Source of the DNA: Sphingobium sp. EM0848
Lineage (GTDB): Bacteria > Pseudomonadota > Alphaproteobacteria > Sphingomonadales > Sphingomonadaceae
Direction of reading: 5' to 3'
DNA length: 64,000 bases
NCBI RefSeq assembly: GCF_013375555.1
Contig: NZ_JABXWB010000001.1
Coordinates: 1,922,001-1,986,000 of the forward strand
Numbering within the stretch: the first letter of the stretch is position 1; each line of letters begins with the position of its first letter. Both the position numbers and the translations under genes were made by a program. Shown in pieces: positions 16,646-24,806 of the stretch. Under the pieces are notes generated by a model. That model searched no databases. It saw only the letters and a program-made list of their open reading frames with translations, and was not told the DNA's origin.

Positions 16646-18705
16646 CAATCGACAGGAAATCCGTCCCTTCCGTCTCGGTTTCCTATGCCCGCAACGGCGC
16701 ATCCACCAAGGCCAACACCCTTGGGATGCGCGCCATGCAGGAACGCGCCTACGATAAGCGTGGCGAGCCGTATCTGCTTATCAAGTCCCCGCCCGCTTCG
16801 GGGAAAAGCCGGGCGCTTATGTTCATCGCGCTCGACAAGCTGGCGAACCAAGGCTTGCGGCAGGCCATCATCGTCGTGCCGGAAAAGAGCATCGGCGCGA
16901 GCTTCGCCGATGAGCCGTTGAGCAAATACGGCTTCTGGGCGGATTGGACCGTCACCCCCAAATGGAACCTCTGCAACGCCCCCGGCGAGGATGGTGGCAA
17001 GGTCAACAGCGTCGGCGCCTTCCTCGAAAGCGCCGACAAGGTGTTGGTCTGCACTCACGCCACCTTCCGCTTCGCGGTGGAGAAATTCGGCGTCGCAGCC
17101 TTCGATGACCGCCTGATCGCAGTGGACGAGTTCCACCATGTTTCCGCCAACCCCGGCAATAAGCTGGGCCTGCACCTTGCCGAGTTCATCGCCCGCGACA
17201 AGGTGCATATCGTCGCCATGACCGGCAGCTATTTCCGGGGCGACGCCGAGGCCGTGCTTTCCCCCGGCGACGAGGCGAAGTTCGATAGCGTCACCTACAC
17301 CTATTATGAGCAGTTGAACGGCTATGAGTGGCTGAAACGGCTGGACATCGGCTATTTCTTCTATTCCGGGGCCTATGCCGACGACATCCTCGCCGTGCTG
17401 GATCAGGACGAGAAAACCATCATCCACATCCCCAGCGTCAATTCCCGCGAAAGCACCAAGGACAAGATCAAGGAAGTGAACCACATCCTTGATGCCCTTG
17501 GCACATGGGAAGGCGTGGACGACGCCACCGGCTTCCAACTGGTGAAAACATCAGCGGGCCGGACCCTGCGCATCGCGGATTTGGTGGACGACGATGCCAA
17601 CAAGCGCGCCCGTGTCCTCGCCGCCCTCAAAGACCCGGCCCAGAAGAACAATCGCGACAATGTGGACATCATCATCGCCCTGGGCATGGCGAAGGAGGGT
17701 TTCGACTGGATTTGGTGCGAACACGCGCTGACCGTTGGCTATCGCGCCAGCCTGACCGAGATCGTTCAGATCATCGGTCGCGCCACCCGCGACGCGCCGG
17801 GCAAGACTCATGCCCGCTTCACCAACCTGATCGCCGAGCCTGACGCTTCCGAAAGCGCGGTGACGGAAGCGGTGAACGATACGCTGAAAGCCATCGCCGC
17901 CAGCCTTCTTATGGAGCAGGTATTGGCCCCGCGCTTCGAGTTCAAGCCGAAGAACCCGGCCACCAGCAGCGCCACGCCCGGTTTCGACTATGGCGAGGGC
18001 GGCTACCAGCCGGATAAGTGCAATGTCGGCTTCCACGAAGAACGCGGCATTTTCCAGATCGAGATCAAGGGCCTTGCCGAGCCGAAATCCACCGAGGCCA
18101 ACCGCATCTGCCGCGAGGATTTGAACGAGGTGATCGCCACCTTCGTTCAGCACAAGCCCACGATGGAACGTGGCCTGTTCGATGAGGAACTGGTGCCCGA
18201 GGAACTGACGCAGCTTCGCATGGGCAAGATCATCAAGGACAAATATCCCGAACTGGACGAGCAGGACCAAGAGGCCGTGCGCCAGCACGCCATCGCCGCT
18301 CTGAATCTCACCCAGCAGGCCGCACGCATCGCCGCCGGCGACGCAGGCGGTGAGCCGAGCGCCAATACCGCCCTGATCGACGGCGTGCGCAAATTCGCAA
18401 TGGACGTGCGGGAACTCGACATCGACCTGATCGACCGGATCAACCCGTTTCAGGAGGCCTACGCCATTCTCGCCAAGACCATGAGCGAGGAGAGCCTGAA
18501 ACAGGTCGCCGCCGCCATTGCCGCCAAGCGCACCAGCCTTTCGCCCGAGGAGGCGAAAGACCTTGCCCAGCGCGCCGTCCGTTTCAAGAAAGAGCGCGGG
18601 CGGCTCCCGTCCATTTCATCAACTGATGCTTGGGAAAAGCGCATGGCCGAAGGTGCGGCGGCCTTCGTGCGCTATAAGGATGAGGGCCGCTATGACCGAC
18701 CTTAA
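16642..18705 (+). CDS. SF2 DEAD/DEAH-type helicase, defence-cassette type
   Basis: 687 residues with two RecA-like domains. Motif I is SPPASGKS (49-56), motif II VDEFHH (Asp162-Glu163), motif III MTGS (193-196), and motif VI QIIGRATRD in the second domain. The C-terminal 250 residues are helical and of unknown role. Helicases of this kind act with restriction-like nucleases as DNA translocases. It is ATGA-coupled to gene 2 and overlaps the GIY-YIG gene by 14 bp, so all form one operon with the methyltransferase. The gene seems intact; its substrate is unknown. Confidence 0.85.
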   Translation: MTIDRKSVPSVSVSYARNGASTKANTLGMRAMQERAYDKRGEPYLLIKSPPASGKSRALMFIALDKLANQGLRQAIIVVPEKSIGASFADEPLSKYGFWADWTVTPKWNLCNAPGEDGGKVNSVGAFLESADKVLVCTHATFRFAVEKFGVAAFDDRLIAVDEFHHVSANPGNKLGLHLAEFIARDKVHIVAMTGSYFRGDAEAVLSPGDEAKFDSVTYTYYEQLNGYEWLKRLDIGYFFYSGAYADDILAVLDQDEKTIIHIPSVNSRESTKDKIKEVNHILDALGTWEGVDDATGFQLVKTSAGRTLRIADLVDDDANKRARVLAALKDPAQKNNRDNVDIIIALGMAKEGFDWIWCEHALTVGYRASLTEIVQIIGRATRDAPGKTHARFTNLIAEPDASESAVTEAVNDTLKAIAASLLMEQVLAPRFEFKPKNPATSSATPGFDYGEGGYQPDKCNVGFHEERGIFQIEIKGLAEPKSTEANRICREDLNEVIATFVQHKPTMERGLFDEELVPEELTQLRMGKIIKDKYPELDEQDQEAVRQHAIAALNLTQQAARIAAGDAGGEPSANTALIDGVRKFAMDVRELDIDLIDRINPFQEAYAILAKTMSEESLKQVAAAIAAKRTSLSPEEAKDLAQRAVRFKKERGRLPSISSTDAWEKRMAEGAAAFVRYKDEGRYDRP

Positions 18706-19906
18706 CCTTGATGAATTGCGCGACGAACTCGCCGACTTCGCCCAGCCGCAAAAGAAGGGCGGGCGCGCGCCGCGCGATGAGCGGATCATTGCCGGGTTCG
18801 AGGAAGTGCAGCGTTTCGTGGACGAACACGGCCACGTCCCTCGCCACGGCGAGGGCAACGACATCTTCGAGCGCCTTTACGCAGCGCGGCTGAATCGTCT
18901 GCGCGCCTTGGAGGAATGTCGCGCTTTACTGACCCCGCTGGACCGGCAGGGGCTGTTGGCCGGGACCGCCGCCACCGCCGCACCGGATGACGAAATCGGC
19001 GAGGACGAATTGCTGGCCGAACTGACCGGCGCGGCGGGCGACGTCAGCATTACCGAGCTTCGTCATGTGCGCACCGCTGCCGAAAAACGCGCCGCCGAGG
19101 AAATCGCCAACCGCGAGCCGTGCGAGGATTTCGACCGCTTCAAACCTTTGTTCAGCGCCTTGCAGGCCGACATCGACAGCGGCGCACGCATCACCCAGCC
19201 CATCCGCAAGGATGCCGGTTTCCTAAAAACCGACATCCGAGAAGGCGAGTTTTTCATCCTTGGCGGCCAGACCGCCTATGTCGCCGAAGTGGGCGAACTT
19301 ATCAAAGCGCCCAACGGCGAAAGCGATGCCCGGCTTCGCGTCATCTATTCCAATGGCACCGAGAGCAACCTGTTGCTCCGCTCCCTACAACGCGCGCTCT
19401 ATAAAGACGACGCCAGCCGCCGCGTGTCCGAGCCGAGTGCCGGGCCACTGTTCGCCAGCGAAAACGAGGCCGACGACCTCGCCAGCGGCACCATTTACGT
19501 ACTGCGCAGCAAATCGGACAATCCCATTGTCGCCGCCAACCGCGAGGTGCTGCACAAAATCGGCGTCACCGGCGGCGATGTCGCCAAGCGTATCGCCAAT
19601 GCCAAGCTGGACCCGACCTTTTTGATGGCCGACGTAGAGATCGTCGCCACCTATACCCTTTACAACATCAACCGCGTGAAGCTCGAAAACCTCATCCATC
19701 GCATCTTCGCGCCCGCACAACTGGATATTGAGATCAAGGACCGTTTCGGTAATCCGGTTGTGCCGCGCGAATGGTTCCTTGTCCCGCGTTTCGTCGTGGA
19801 TAACGCCGTGGAGCGGATCAAGGATGGCACGATCACCGGCTACGTCTATGATCCAGCAGCGGCGCGACTGGTGCGGCAAAAAGAAAAACCGGGGGAACGT
19901 CCATGA
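18692..19906 (+). CDS. GIY-YIG nuclease family protein
   Basis: 404 residues from ATG 18692, inside the helicase's last codons; an earlier in-frame start would lie wholly in helicase coding DNA. The C-terminal domain is of the GIY-YIG/T5orf172 type: GTIYVLRSK (266-274), HKIGVTGGDVAKRIANAK (288-305), and a Glu in KLENLIHRIF as the likely metal ligand. The N-terminal 260 residues hold a charged helical region and a strand-rich domain (FFILGGQTAYVAEVGE) I do not recognise. It is the likely nuclease of the cassette. Its stop overlaps an ATG (19903) of a deleted next gene. Confidence 0.82.
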   Translation: MTDLNLDELRDELADFAQPQKKGGRAPRDERIIAGFEEVQRFVDEHGHVPRHGEGNDIFERLYAARLNRLRALEECRALLTPLDRQGLLAGTAATAAPDDEIGEDELLAELTGAAGDVSITELRHVRTAAEKRAAEEIANREPCEDFDRFKPLFSALQADIDSGARITQPIRKDAGFLKTDIREGEFFILGGQTAYVAEVGELIKAPNGESDARLRVIYSNGTESNLLLRSLQRALYKDDASRRVSEPSAGPLFASENEADDLASGTIYVLRSKSDNPIVAANREVLHKIGVTGGDVAKRIANAKLDPTFLMADVEIVATYTLYNINRVKLENLIHRIFAPAQLDIEIKDRFGNPVVPREWFLVPRFVVDNAVERIKDGTITGYVYDPAAARLVRQKEKPGERP

Positions 19907-19959
19907 CTTCAATGCCGGGGGATGTTGTCAATCGCATTAAGCGGTTGCAGAACGGGTGA
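19903..19959 (+). pseudogene. 5' remnant of a fifth cassette gene
   Basis: An ATG overlapping the GIY-YIG stop (ATGA) opens an 18-codon frame, MTSMPGDVVNRIKRLQNG, then stops. The start (VVNRIKRL) resembles the N-terminus of a family of GHKL/HATPase-type ATP-binding proteins that I recall next to such cassettes. That identity comes from memory of the motif only. The rest of the gene appears deleted. Confidence 0.4.
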
Positions 19960-20268
19960 TCTTGATAGACGGAGAGCGCTTGGGCGAGGTCTTTTTCATT
20001 GAAGAGTAAGACAACGGCCGCCTTGACGCCTTCGCGCCAAAGCCCCGGTCAGTGCGCGGCCAGAGTGTCGATCCCAGAAGCTACCGCCAGCGAAGTTCCT
20101 GCCGATGGGTCTGAAAGACTGGGTCTGGGACGAAGCCGTCGCCTGCATACGCGTCACACGCCAGATAATTGCACTGGCCGCTTCCTTTAAGAAAATCTAT
20201 TCGGTTCAATGGTATGACTTGATTCGGGCCAAGCTATAGGATTGAGGGCGTTGTAGAGAGGGGGTTTG
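19956..20268. other. deletion scar and intergenic DNA
   Basis: A frame reading VILIDGERLGEVFFIEE and a stop (19956-20009) looks like the 3' end of another gene. LIDGE-L near the C-terminus is common in Mrr-type restriction endonucleases, but the match is short. It overlaps the preceding remnant, as expected if a deletion fused two genes. After 20010 no gene or repeat is seen up to the HipA-like start. Confidence 0.35.
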
Positions 20269-21051
20269 ATGCTGCGTCAACTTGAGGCAGTCCAATATGT
20301 TGCCAAGATTGGTAGCGGCAAGACGGAACCGGCCATCATCGTTGGGGAGACGCCCGACGGCGAAACTATTGAGGTGGTTGGAAAGCTTGCGTCCGCCTGT
20401 GAGCGAAAGACCAACGCGCTCGCGATCGAGGTGATCGCAGCCTGTCTTGCTGGCTCTTTGGGGTTACCAGTCCCAGAACCCTTCATTCTGACTATTTCTC
20501 CAGAATGGAAAGCCACCTTGCCATTCGAATATGCGAGCAAGATCACAACTGGAGACACATTGGCCTTCGGTTCTAAGCTTGTATGGCCGCAGTGGCCAAC
20601 CTGGACCATGGGTCATAAGGTGACAGAAAAGATGGCACAGACTGCTGCTAGCATTTTCGCGTTCGATGCCTTTGTGGACAACGTCGATCGCAGAGAAGGA
20701 AACTCGAACTGCCTTGTAAGTGGCGATGATCTCAGAATTTTTGACCACGAGCTTGCTTGGCCTCCTCCGCTGCTGTTCGCCAAAAAGCCATGGATGCCGG
20801 AGGGCCTTTCCTCGATCGCACAGCCAGGAAACCATATCTTTCGAAATGAGCTTCGGGCACGGCCAATAGACCGCGCGGCCATCCGCAGTGCATGGGCAGG
20901 GTTGCAAGATGCTGATATAACCGCCTATGGCGCCGCAATTCCGGCCCACTGGAGGGATGACGCTTTTATAAACGATGTTCTCCAGAAAATTCGGGACGTG
21001 CGGGATAACATTGATGGTTGCATGGACGAGTTCGAACGGGTGCTGAAATGA
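20269..21051 (+). CDS. HipA-like kinase-fold protein
   Basis: 260 residues from ATG 20269. It is a short HipA-like kinase domain: catalytic-loop residues FVDNVDRREGNSN (136-147, Asp140 and Asn145) and the metal-binding RIFDHELAW (Asp159). Unlike classical HipA (about 440 residues) it lacks the N-terminal subdomain, and no HipB-type regulator is next to it. Its stop overlaps the next gene by ATGA. Such short HipA-like kinases commonly pair with a DUF3037 protein. The phosphorylation target is unknown. Confidence 0.78.
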   Translation: MLRQLEAVQYVAKIGSGKTEPAIIVGETPDGETIEVVGKLASACERKTNALAIEVIAACLAGSLGLPVPEPFILTISPEWKATLPFEYASKITTGDTLAFGSKLVWPQWPTWTMGHKVTEKMAQTAASIFAFDAFVDNVDRREGNSNCLVSGDDLRIFDHELAWPPPLLFAKKPWMPEGLSSIAQPGNHIFRNELRARPIDRAAIRSAWAGLQDADITAYGAAIPAHWRDDAFINDVLQKIRDVRDNIDGCMDEFERVLK

Positions 21052-21911
21052 GCAGTAGAAGAGCCTACAGCTATAGCATTTTGCGCTACGTTCATGACGT
21101 CGTGACCGGTGAGTTTGTGAACATCGGCATCGTATTTTTTGCACCGGCGACGCCTAGCGCTGGGCCGGTAGTGAAATACGATTTCAAAGACAGGATCGGT
21201 CGGATACGCGGCATGTTTCCCGATCTGGATCGGGATGCCTTTCAGGCTGCTGTCCATTCGCTTCGTCGTCGCGCGTCAGGAGTAGCGAAAGAGGCGGAGA
21301 AGGAAGATTTATTTTCCGACTTTAAGAGCGTCCTGTCGGTTGCCCATCGCATTCTGCCACATGATGGAAGCGCTCTGCAGTGGGCAGAAGCAGGGACCGG
21401 TATAGCTTCCGACCTTGATGCCACCTTCCAGCGCATATCGCATCGGATGGTCGGCAACTATGACAAGCGCCATGAAAGCCGCCGCACAGATGATGATGTA
21501 TGGCGGCCTGTAAGGCAGGCGCTGCATGATCGCCATGTGCCAATCGAATTTGAACCGAAGGCCATTATCGGATCGGTTGATATAATCGAATTTAAGCATT
21601 CATGGAAAAATGGCAAAGTTCATGCCTACGAACCCCTGTCGTTTGATCTGGCGGACGCAGAAAACATCAAGGATAAGGCCCGTCGTTGGATGGGGCACCT
21701 ATCTGCGGCTCACATCGGGTCCAGGGAAGATTTCAAGGCATATTTTATCGCTGGACAGCCCTCAGATCAGACGCTGATGCCTGCCTATCTCAACGCAATC
21801 GAAATCCTACGAAATGCTCCTGGTCAGCCAGAGGTCTACGAGGAAGGCGATCTTGATCGTCTGGTTGACATGATCGAGGACGATTACCGTCATCATATCG
21901 CAGCAGGCTAA
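21048..21911 (+). CDS. DUF3037 family protein
   Basis: 287 residues from ATG 21048, inside the end of the kinase gene. The N-terminus (RAYSYSILRYVHDVVTGEF, then VNIGIVFFAP) is the hallmark of the DUF3037 family. The C-terminal half is mixed and charged. Its function is unknown; the steady pairing with HipA-like kinases suggests the two act together, perhaps as toxin-antitoxin or defence partners. It is complete, and the ATGA overlap shows coupling. Confidence 0.8.
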   Translation: MSSRRAYSYSILRYVHDVVTGEFVNIGIVFFAPATPSAGPVVKYDFKDRIGRIRGMFPDLDRDAFQAAVHSLRRRASGVAKEAEKEDLFSDFKSVLSVAHRILPHDGSALQWAEAGTGIASDLDATFQRISHRMVGNYDKRHESRRTDDDVWRPVRQALHDRHVPIEFEPKAIIGSVDIIEFKHSWKNGKVHAYEPLSFDLADAENIKDKARRWMGHLSAAHIGSREDFKAYFIAGQPSDQTLMPAYLNAIEILRNAPGQPEVYEEGDLDRLVDMIEDDYRHHIAAG

Positions 21912-21972
21912 GGCACCTTCGGCACCTCACCCTGCCTCTGACGTTCACCAATTATGGTAAACGATAGCCATT

Positions 21973-22129
21973 CTATCCTGCCGTGCCTTTGTCGCTTTCC
22001 AACCGCTCGACTTCGCGTTCCAGCACGTCCCGGATGAAAGCCGCGCGCCGCTGACGCCCGACTAGCTTGTCAATTCGTTCGCCTAACCCTTCGGGCAAAC
22101 GAACATTGGTCGATTTCAAGTTGAGCGGC
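21973..22129 (-). pseudogene. ribbon-helix-helix regulator, 3' part, split by IS21
   Basis: This is the C-terminal 51 codons of a small ribbon-helix-helix protein: NLKSTNVRLPEGLGERID, then KLVGRQRRAAFIRDVLEREV and a short tail. The 5' part lies on the other side of the IS21 element (24636-24672). Removing the IS and one 5-bp duplicate gives an uninterrupted 62-residue protein beginning MRGYDNYMGRPPLNLKSTN. As it stands the gene is broken. Confidence 0.85.
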
Positions 22130-22233
22130 TGAGAACGGCGGTGCAAAATTAGACCACGGTGGCGGCGGCGAAGTGCTGCTGCGGGCGGCGTAAAAGTCGT
22201 CCACTTTGCCTTCTTTGCGCGAGCAGGGAGGGC

Positions 22234-23745
22234 GTGGAGATATATACCGTGGATCTTTACCTGAAGGTGCGTCTTGCTTGCGCGGGCGGCATGAGCCAGC
22301 GTGAGGCGGCGAAGCATTTCAACGTATCGCGCGACACGGTCCGCAAGATGCTGTCGTATTCGGAGCCCCCCGGTTACCGCCGGACGGCGGCGGTGCGGCG
22401 GCCCAAGCTGGAAGCGTTCGTTCCGATCATCGATGCATGGCTTGATGGTGACCGTCAGGTTCCGCGCAAGCAGCGTCATACGGCGAAGCGGGTATTTGAC
22501 CGCCTTCGCGAAGAGCACGGTTTCACCGGCGGCTACACGATCATCAAGGATTACATCCGACAGCGCGAGCAGCGCAGCCGGGAGATGTTCGTGCCGCTGG
22601 CGCATGCGCCCGGCCATGCCCAGGCAGATTTTGGTGAGGCCATGGTCGAGATCGGCGGTGTTGTGCAGAAGGCGCATTTCTTCGTGCTCGATCTACCGCA
22701 CAGCGACGCCTGCTACGTGCGCGCCTATCCCGCTGCCGTTGCCGAGGCATGGATGGACGGCCACGTGCACGCCTTCGCGTTTTTCGGCGCGGTGCCGCTG
22801 TCGATCGTCTACGATAACGACCGCTGCCTGGTCTCGAAGATCCTGCCCGACGGCACGAGGCAGCGCGCCCGGCTGTTCAGCGGCTTCCTGTCGCATTACC
22901 TGATCCGCGATCGTTACGGCCGTCCCGGCAGGGGGAACGACAAAGGCAGTGTTGAAGGGCTGGTCGGTTATGCTCGCCGCAACTTCATGGTGCCGATCCC
23001 CCGGTTCGCGACGTGGGAGGCGTTCAACCTGTGGCTCGAGGAGCAATGCCGCAAGCGTCAGAACGACCGGCTGCGGGGCGAGAGCGAGACGATCGGCGAG
23101 AGGCTGAAGCGCGATCTGGCGGCGATGCAGGAACTGCCGGCTGCCCCGTTCGAGGCTTGTGACCAGACCAGCGGCCAGGTCTCGTCGCAGGCGCTGGTGC
23201 GTTACCGGACCAATGATTACTCGGTGCCGGTGCGCTTCGGCCATCAGGAGGTATGGATCCGGGGCTATGTCGGCGAGGTGGTGATCGGCTGCCGGGGCGA
23301 GGTCATTGCCCGTCATGTGCGCAGCTACGAGCGCGAGGACGTGATCTTCGATCCCATCCATTACCTTCCCCTGATCGAACAGAAGATCAATGCGCTCGAT
23401 CAGGCAGCGCCCCTGCAAGGCTGGCACCTGCCCGAAGCGTTTGCAACGCTGCGCCGCCTCATGGAAGCTCGTATGGGCAAGCATGGTCGGCGCGAGTATG
23501 TGCAGGTGCTGCGTCTGCTGGAGAGCTTCACGCTTGCCGATCTGCATGCGGCCGTAAAGCAGGCTCTCGATATCGGGGCGATCGGCTTTGATGCCGTGAA
23601 GCATCTCCTGCTGTGCCGGGTGGAGCGCCGACCACCCCGATTGGACATGGCGATCTATCCCTATCTGCCCAGAGCCAGGGTGGAGACGACATCGGCGCGC
23701 TCCTACATGCAGTTGCTCTCGGGCGATGCGAAGGATGCGGCATGA
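22234..23745 (+). CDS. istA: IS21-family transposase IstA
   Basis: 503 residues from GTG 22234, chosen because GGGAGG lies just upstream and the family N-terminus (DLYLKVRLACAGGMSQREAA) follows. Domains: an N-terminal helix-turn-helix (REAAKHFNVSRDTVRKML), then an RNase H-like DDE core with Asp in AQADFGEAMV, Asp in IVYDNDRC and Glu in KGSVEGLVGYARRNF. The C-terminal part is the usual beta/helical tail. It cuts and joins the element's ends, assisted by IstB. Intact. Confidence 0.93.
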   Translation: MEIYTVDLYLKVRLACAGGMSQREAAKHFNVSRDTVRKMLSYSEPPGYRRTAAVRRPKLEAFVPIIDAWLDGDRQVPRKQRHTAKRVFDRLREEHGFTGGYTIIKDYIRQREQRSREMFVPLAHAPGHAQADFGEAMVEIGGVVQKAHFFVLDLPHSDACYVRAYPAAVAEAWMDGHVHAFAFFGAVPLSIVYDNDRCLVSKILPDGTRQRARLFSGFLSHYLIRDRYGRPGRGNDKGSVEGLVGYARRNFMVPIPRFATWEAFNLWLEEQCRKRQNDRLRGESETIGERLKRDLAAMQELPAAPFEACDQTSGQVSSQALVRYRTNDYSVPVRFGHQEVWIRGYVGEVVIGCRGEVIARHVRSYEREDVIFDPIHYLPLIEQKINALDQAAPLQGWHLPEAFATLRRLMEARMGKHGRREYVQVLRLLESFTLADLHAAVKQALDIGAIGFDAVKHLLLCRVERRPPRLDMAIYPYLPRARVETTSARSYMQLLSGDAKDAA

Positions 23746-24509
23746 GCAGTCCGTCCCCCGAGCTGTTACTGGCCAGCCACCTCAAGACGCTCAAGCTACC
23801 AACCTTCCTGCGCGAGCATGACAAGCTGGCCCGGCGATGCGCGGCCGAGGGCGCAGATCACGTCCGCTACCTTGCCCGGCTTGTCGAACTGGAGCTGATC
23901 GACCGGGAACGCCGGATGGTCGAGCGCCGGATCAAGGCTGCGAAGTTCCCGGCCGCCAAGAGCCTCGACAGCTTCGACTTTGCCGCGATCCCCAAGCTCA
24001 ACAAGATGCAGGTGCTGGAACTGGCACGCTGCGACTGGATCAACCGCCGCGAGAACGTCATAGCCCTTGGTCCCTCGGGAACCGGCAAGACCCATGTGGC
24101 GATCGGCCTCGGCCTTGCCGCCTGCCAGAAGGGCCTGACGGTCGGCTTCACCACCGCGTCCGCGCTGGTCAGCGCGATGATGGAGGCACGCGACGAACGC
24201 CGCCTTCTGCGCCTCCACAAGCAAATGGCCGGATACAAGCTCCTCATCATCGATGAACTGGGGTTCGTGCCGCTCTCGAAAACCGGCGCGGAACTGCTGT
24301 TCGAGCTGATCTCGCAGCGTTACGAGCGCGGCTCGACGCTGATCACCAGCAACTTGCCGTTCGACGAGTGGACCGAAACGTTCGGCTCCGAGCGCCTGAC
24401 AGGCGCGCTCCTCGACCGGCTTACCCACCACGTCTCCATACTCGAGATGAACGGAGAGAGCTATCGTCTGGCCCAAAGCCAGGCGCGCAAGGCACGCTCC
24501 AACCCCTGA
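23742..24509 (+). CDS. istB: IS21-family helper ATPase IstB
   Basis: 255 residues from ATG 23742, overlapping the istA stop (ATGA). It is a AAA+ ATPase of DnaC/IstB type: Walker A GPSGTGKTH in the middle, Walker B LLIIDELGF, and sensor-type ITSNLPF. IstB assembles on DNA and presents the target to IstA. It looks intact. Confidence 0.93.
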   Translation: MSSPSPELLLASHLKTLKLPTFLREHDKLARRCAAEGADHVRYLARLVELELIDRERRMVERRIKAAKFPAAKSLDSFDFAAIPKLNKMQVLELARCDWINRRENVIALGPSGTGKTHVAIGLGLAACQKGLTVGFTTASALVSAMMEARDERRLLRLHKQMAGYKLLIIDELGFVPLSKTGAELLFELISQRYERGSTLITSNLPFDEWTETFGSERLTGALLDRLTHHVSILEMNGESYRLAQSQARKARSNP

Positions 24510-24635
24510 CAGAAAAGACCATCCGTGTGTTGGCGACCCCCACTCGGGCTACGCCCTCGCGGCGCTCGCCAGCACACGGATCACCCGGCCTGATTTTGCG
24601 CCGCCCAATGGCCGACTTTTACTCCGCCGTTGACA

Positions 24636-24672
24636 GCGGCGGTCTTCCCATATAGTTGTCGTAGCCGCGCAT
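24636..24672 (-). pseudogene. ribbon-helix-helix regulator, 5' part, split by IS21
   Basis: Reading leftward from ATG 24672 gives MRGYDNYMGRPP; a second Met at 24651 (MGRPP) may be the true start. The frame continues across the IS21 target site into 21973-22129. The start faces the operon beginning at 24807 and lies beside two palindromes. Confidence 0.75.
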
Positions 24673-24696
24673 GGCACCTGTTCAACCTGAAGCAGA

Positions 24697-24756
24697 ATAA
24701 GCGGTGCCGCTTATTGCATATTTCCTACCTTTCGCGCTATAAGCGGTGCCGGTTAT
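24697..24756. promoter_or_regulatory. paired palindromic operators
   Basis: Site 1 is ATAAGCGGTGCCGCTTAT (24697-24714), a perfect 8-bp inverted repeat around TG. Site 2 is ATAAGCGGTGCCGGTTAT (24739-24756), one base off. Centres are 42 bp apart, four helical turns, so dimers would bind the same face. They lie between the split ribbon-helix-helix gene and the divergent operon at 24807. The regulator probably bound them; that is inference. Confidence 0.7.
24714..24743 (+). promoter_or_regulatory. candidate promoter of the 24807-26995 operon
   Basis: TTGCAT (24714-24719) and TATAAG (24738-24743) form a -35/-10 pair with an 18-bp spacer; CTATAA one base earlier is an alternative. The -10 overlaps operator 2 and the -35 abuts operator 1, so a bound repressor would block RNA polymerase. 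Confidence 0.4.
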
Positions 24757-24806
24757 ACGTTCCGGTGCGGCTACTGCGCGTCGGAAGGCTGAAGGAAGGA
24801 AGGCTG

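Larger units (their letters stand above)
22130..24635 (+). mobile_element. IS21-family insertion sequence
   Basis: 2506 bp carrying istA and istB. The termini are imperfect inverted repeats starting with TG: TGAGAACGGCGGTGCAAAAT at the left and TGTCAACGGCGGAGTAAAAG at the right, read inward. The 5-bp sequence GCGGC flanks both sides (22125-22129 and 24636-24640) as a target-site duplication. Further internal copies of the GTAAAAGTCG and GCAAAAT motifs near both ends are typical multiple transposase sites. It appears complete. Confidence 0.92.

Noticed and set aside
11452..20009. Assignment to DISARM, BREX or type I/III restriction
   Set aside because: DrmB, PglZ, HsdS or Res/Mod partners are absent, and the GIY-YIG and second protein do not match those systems.
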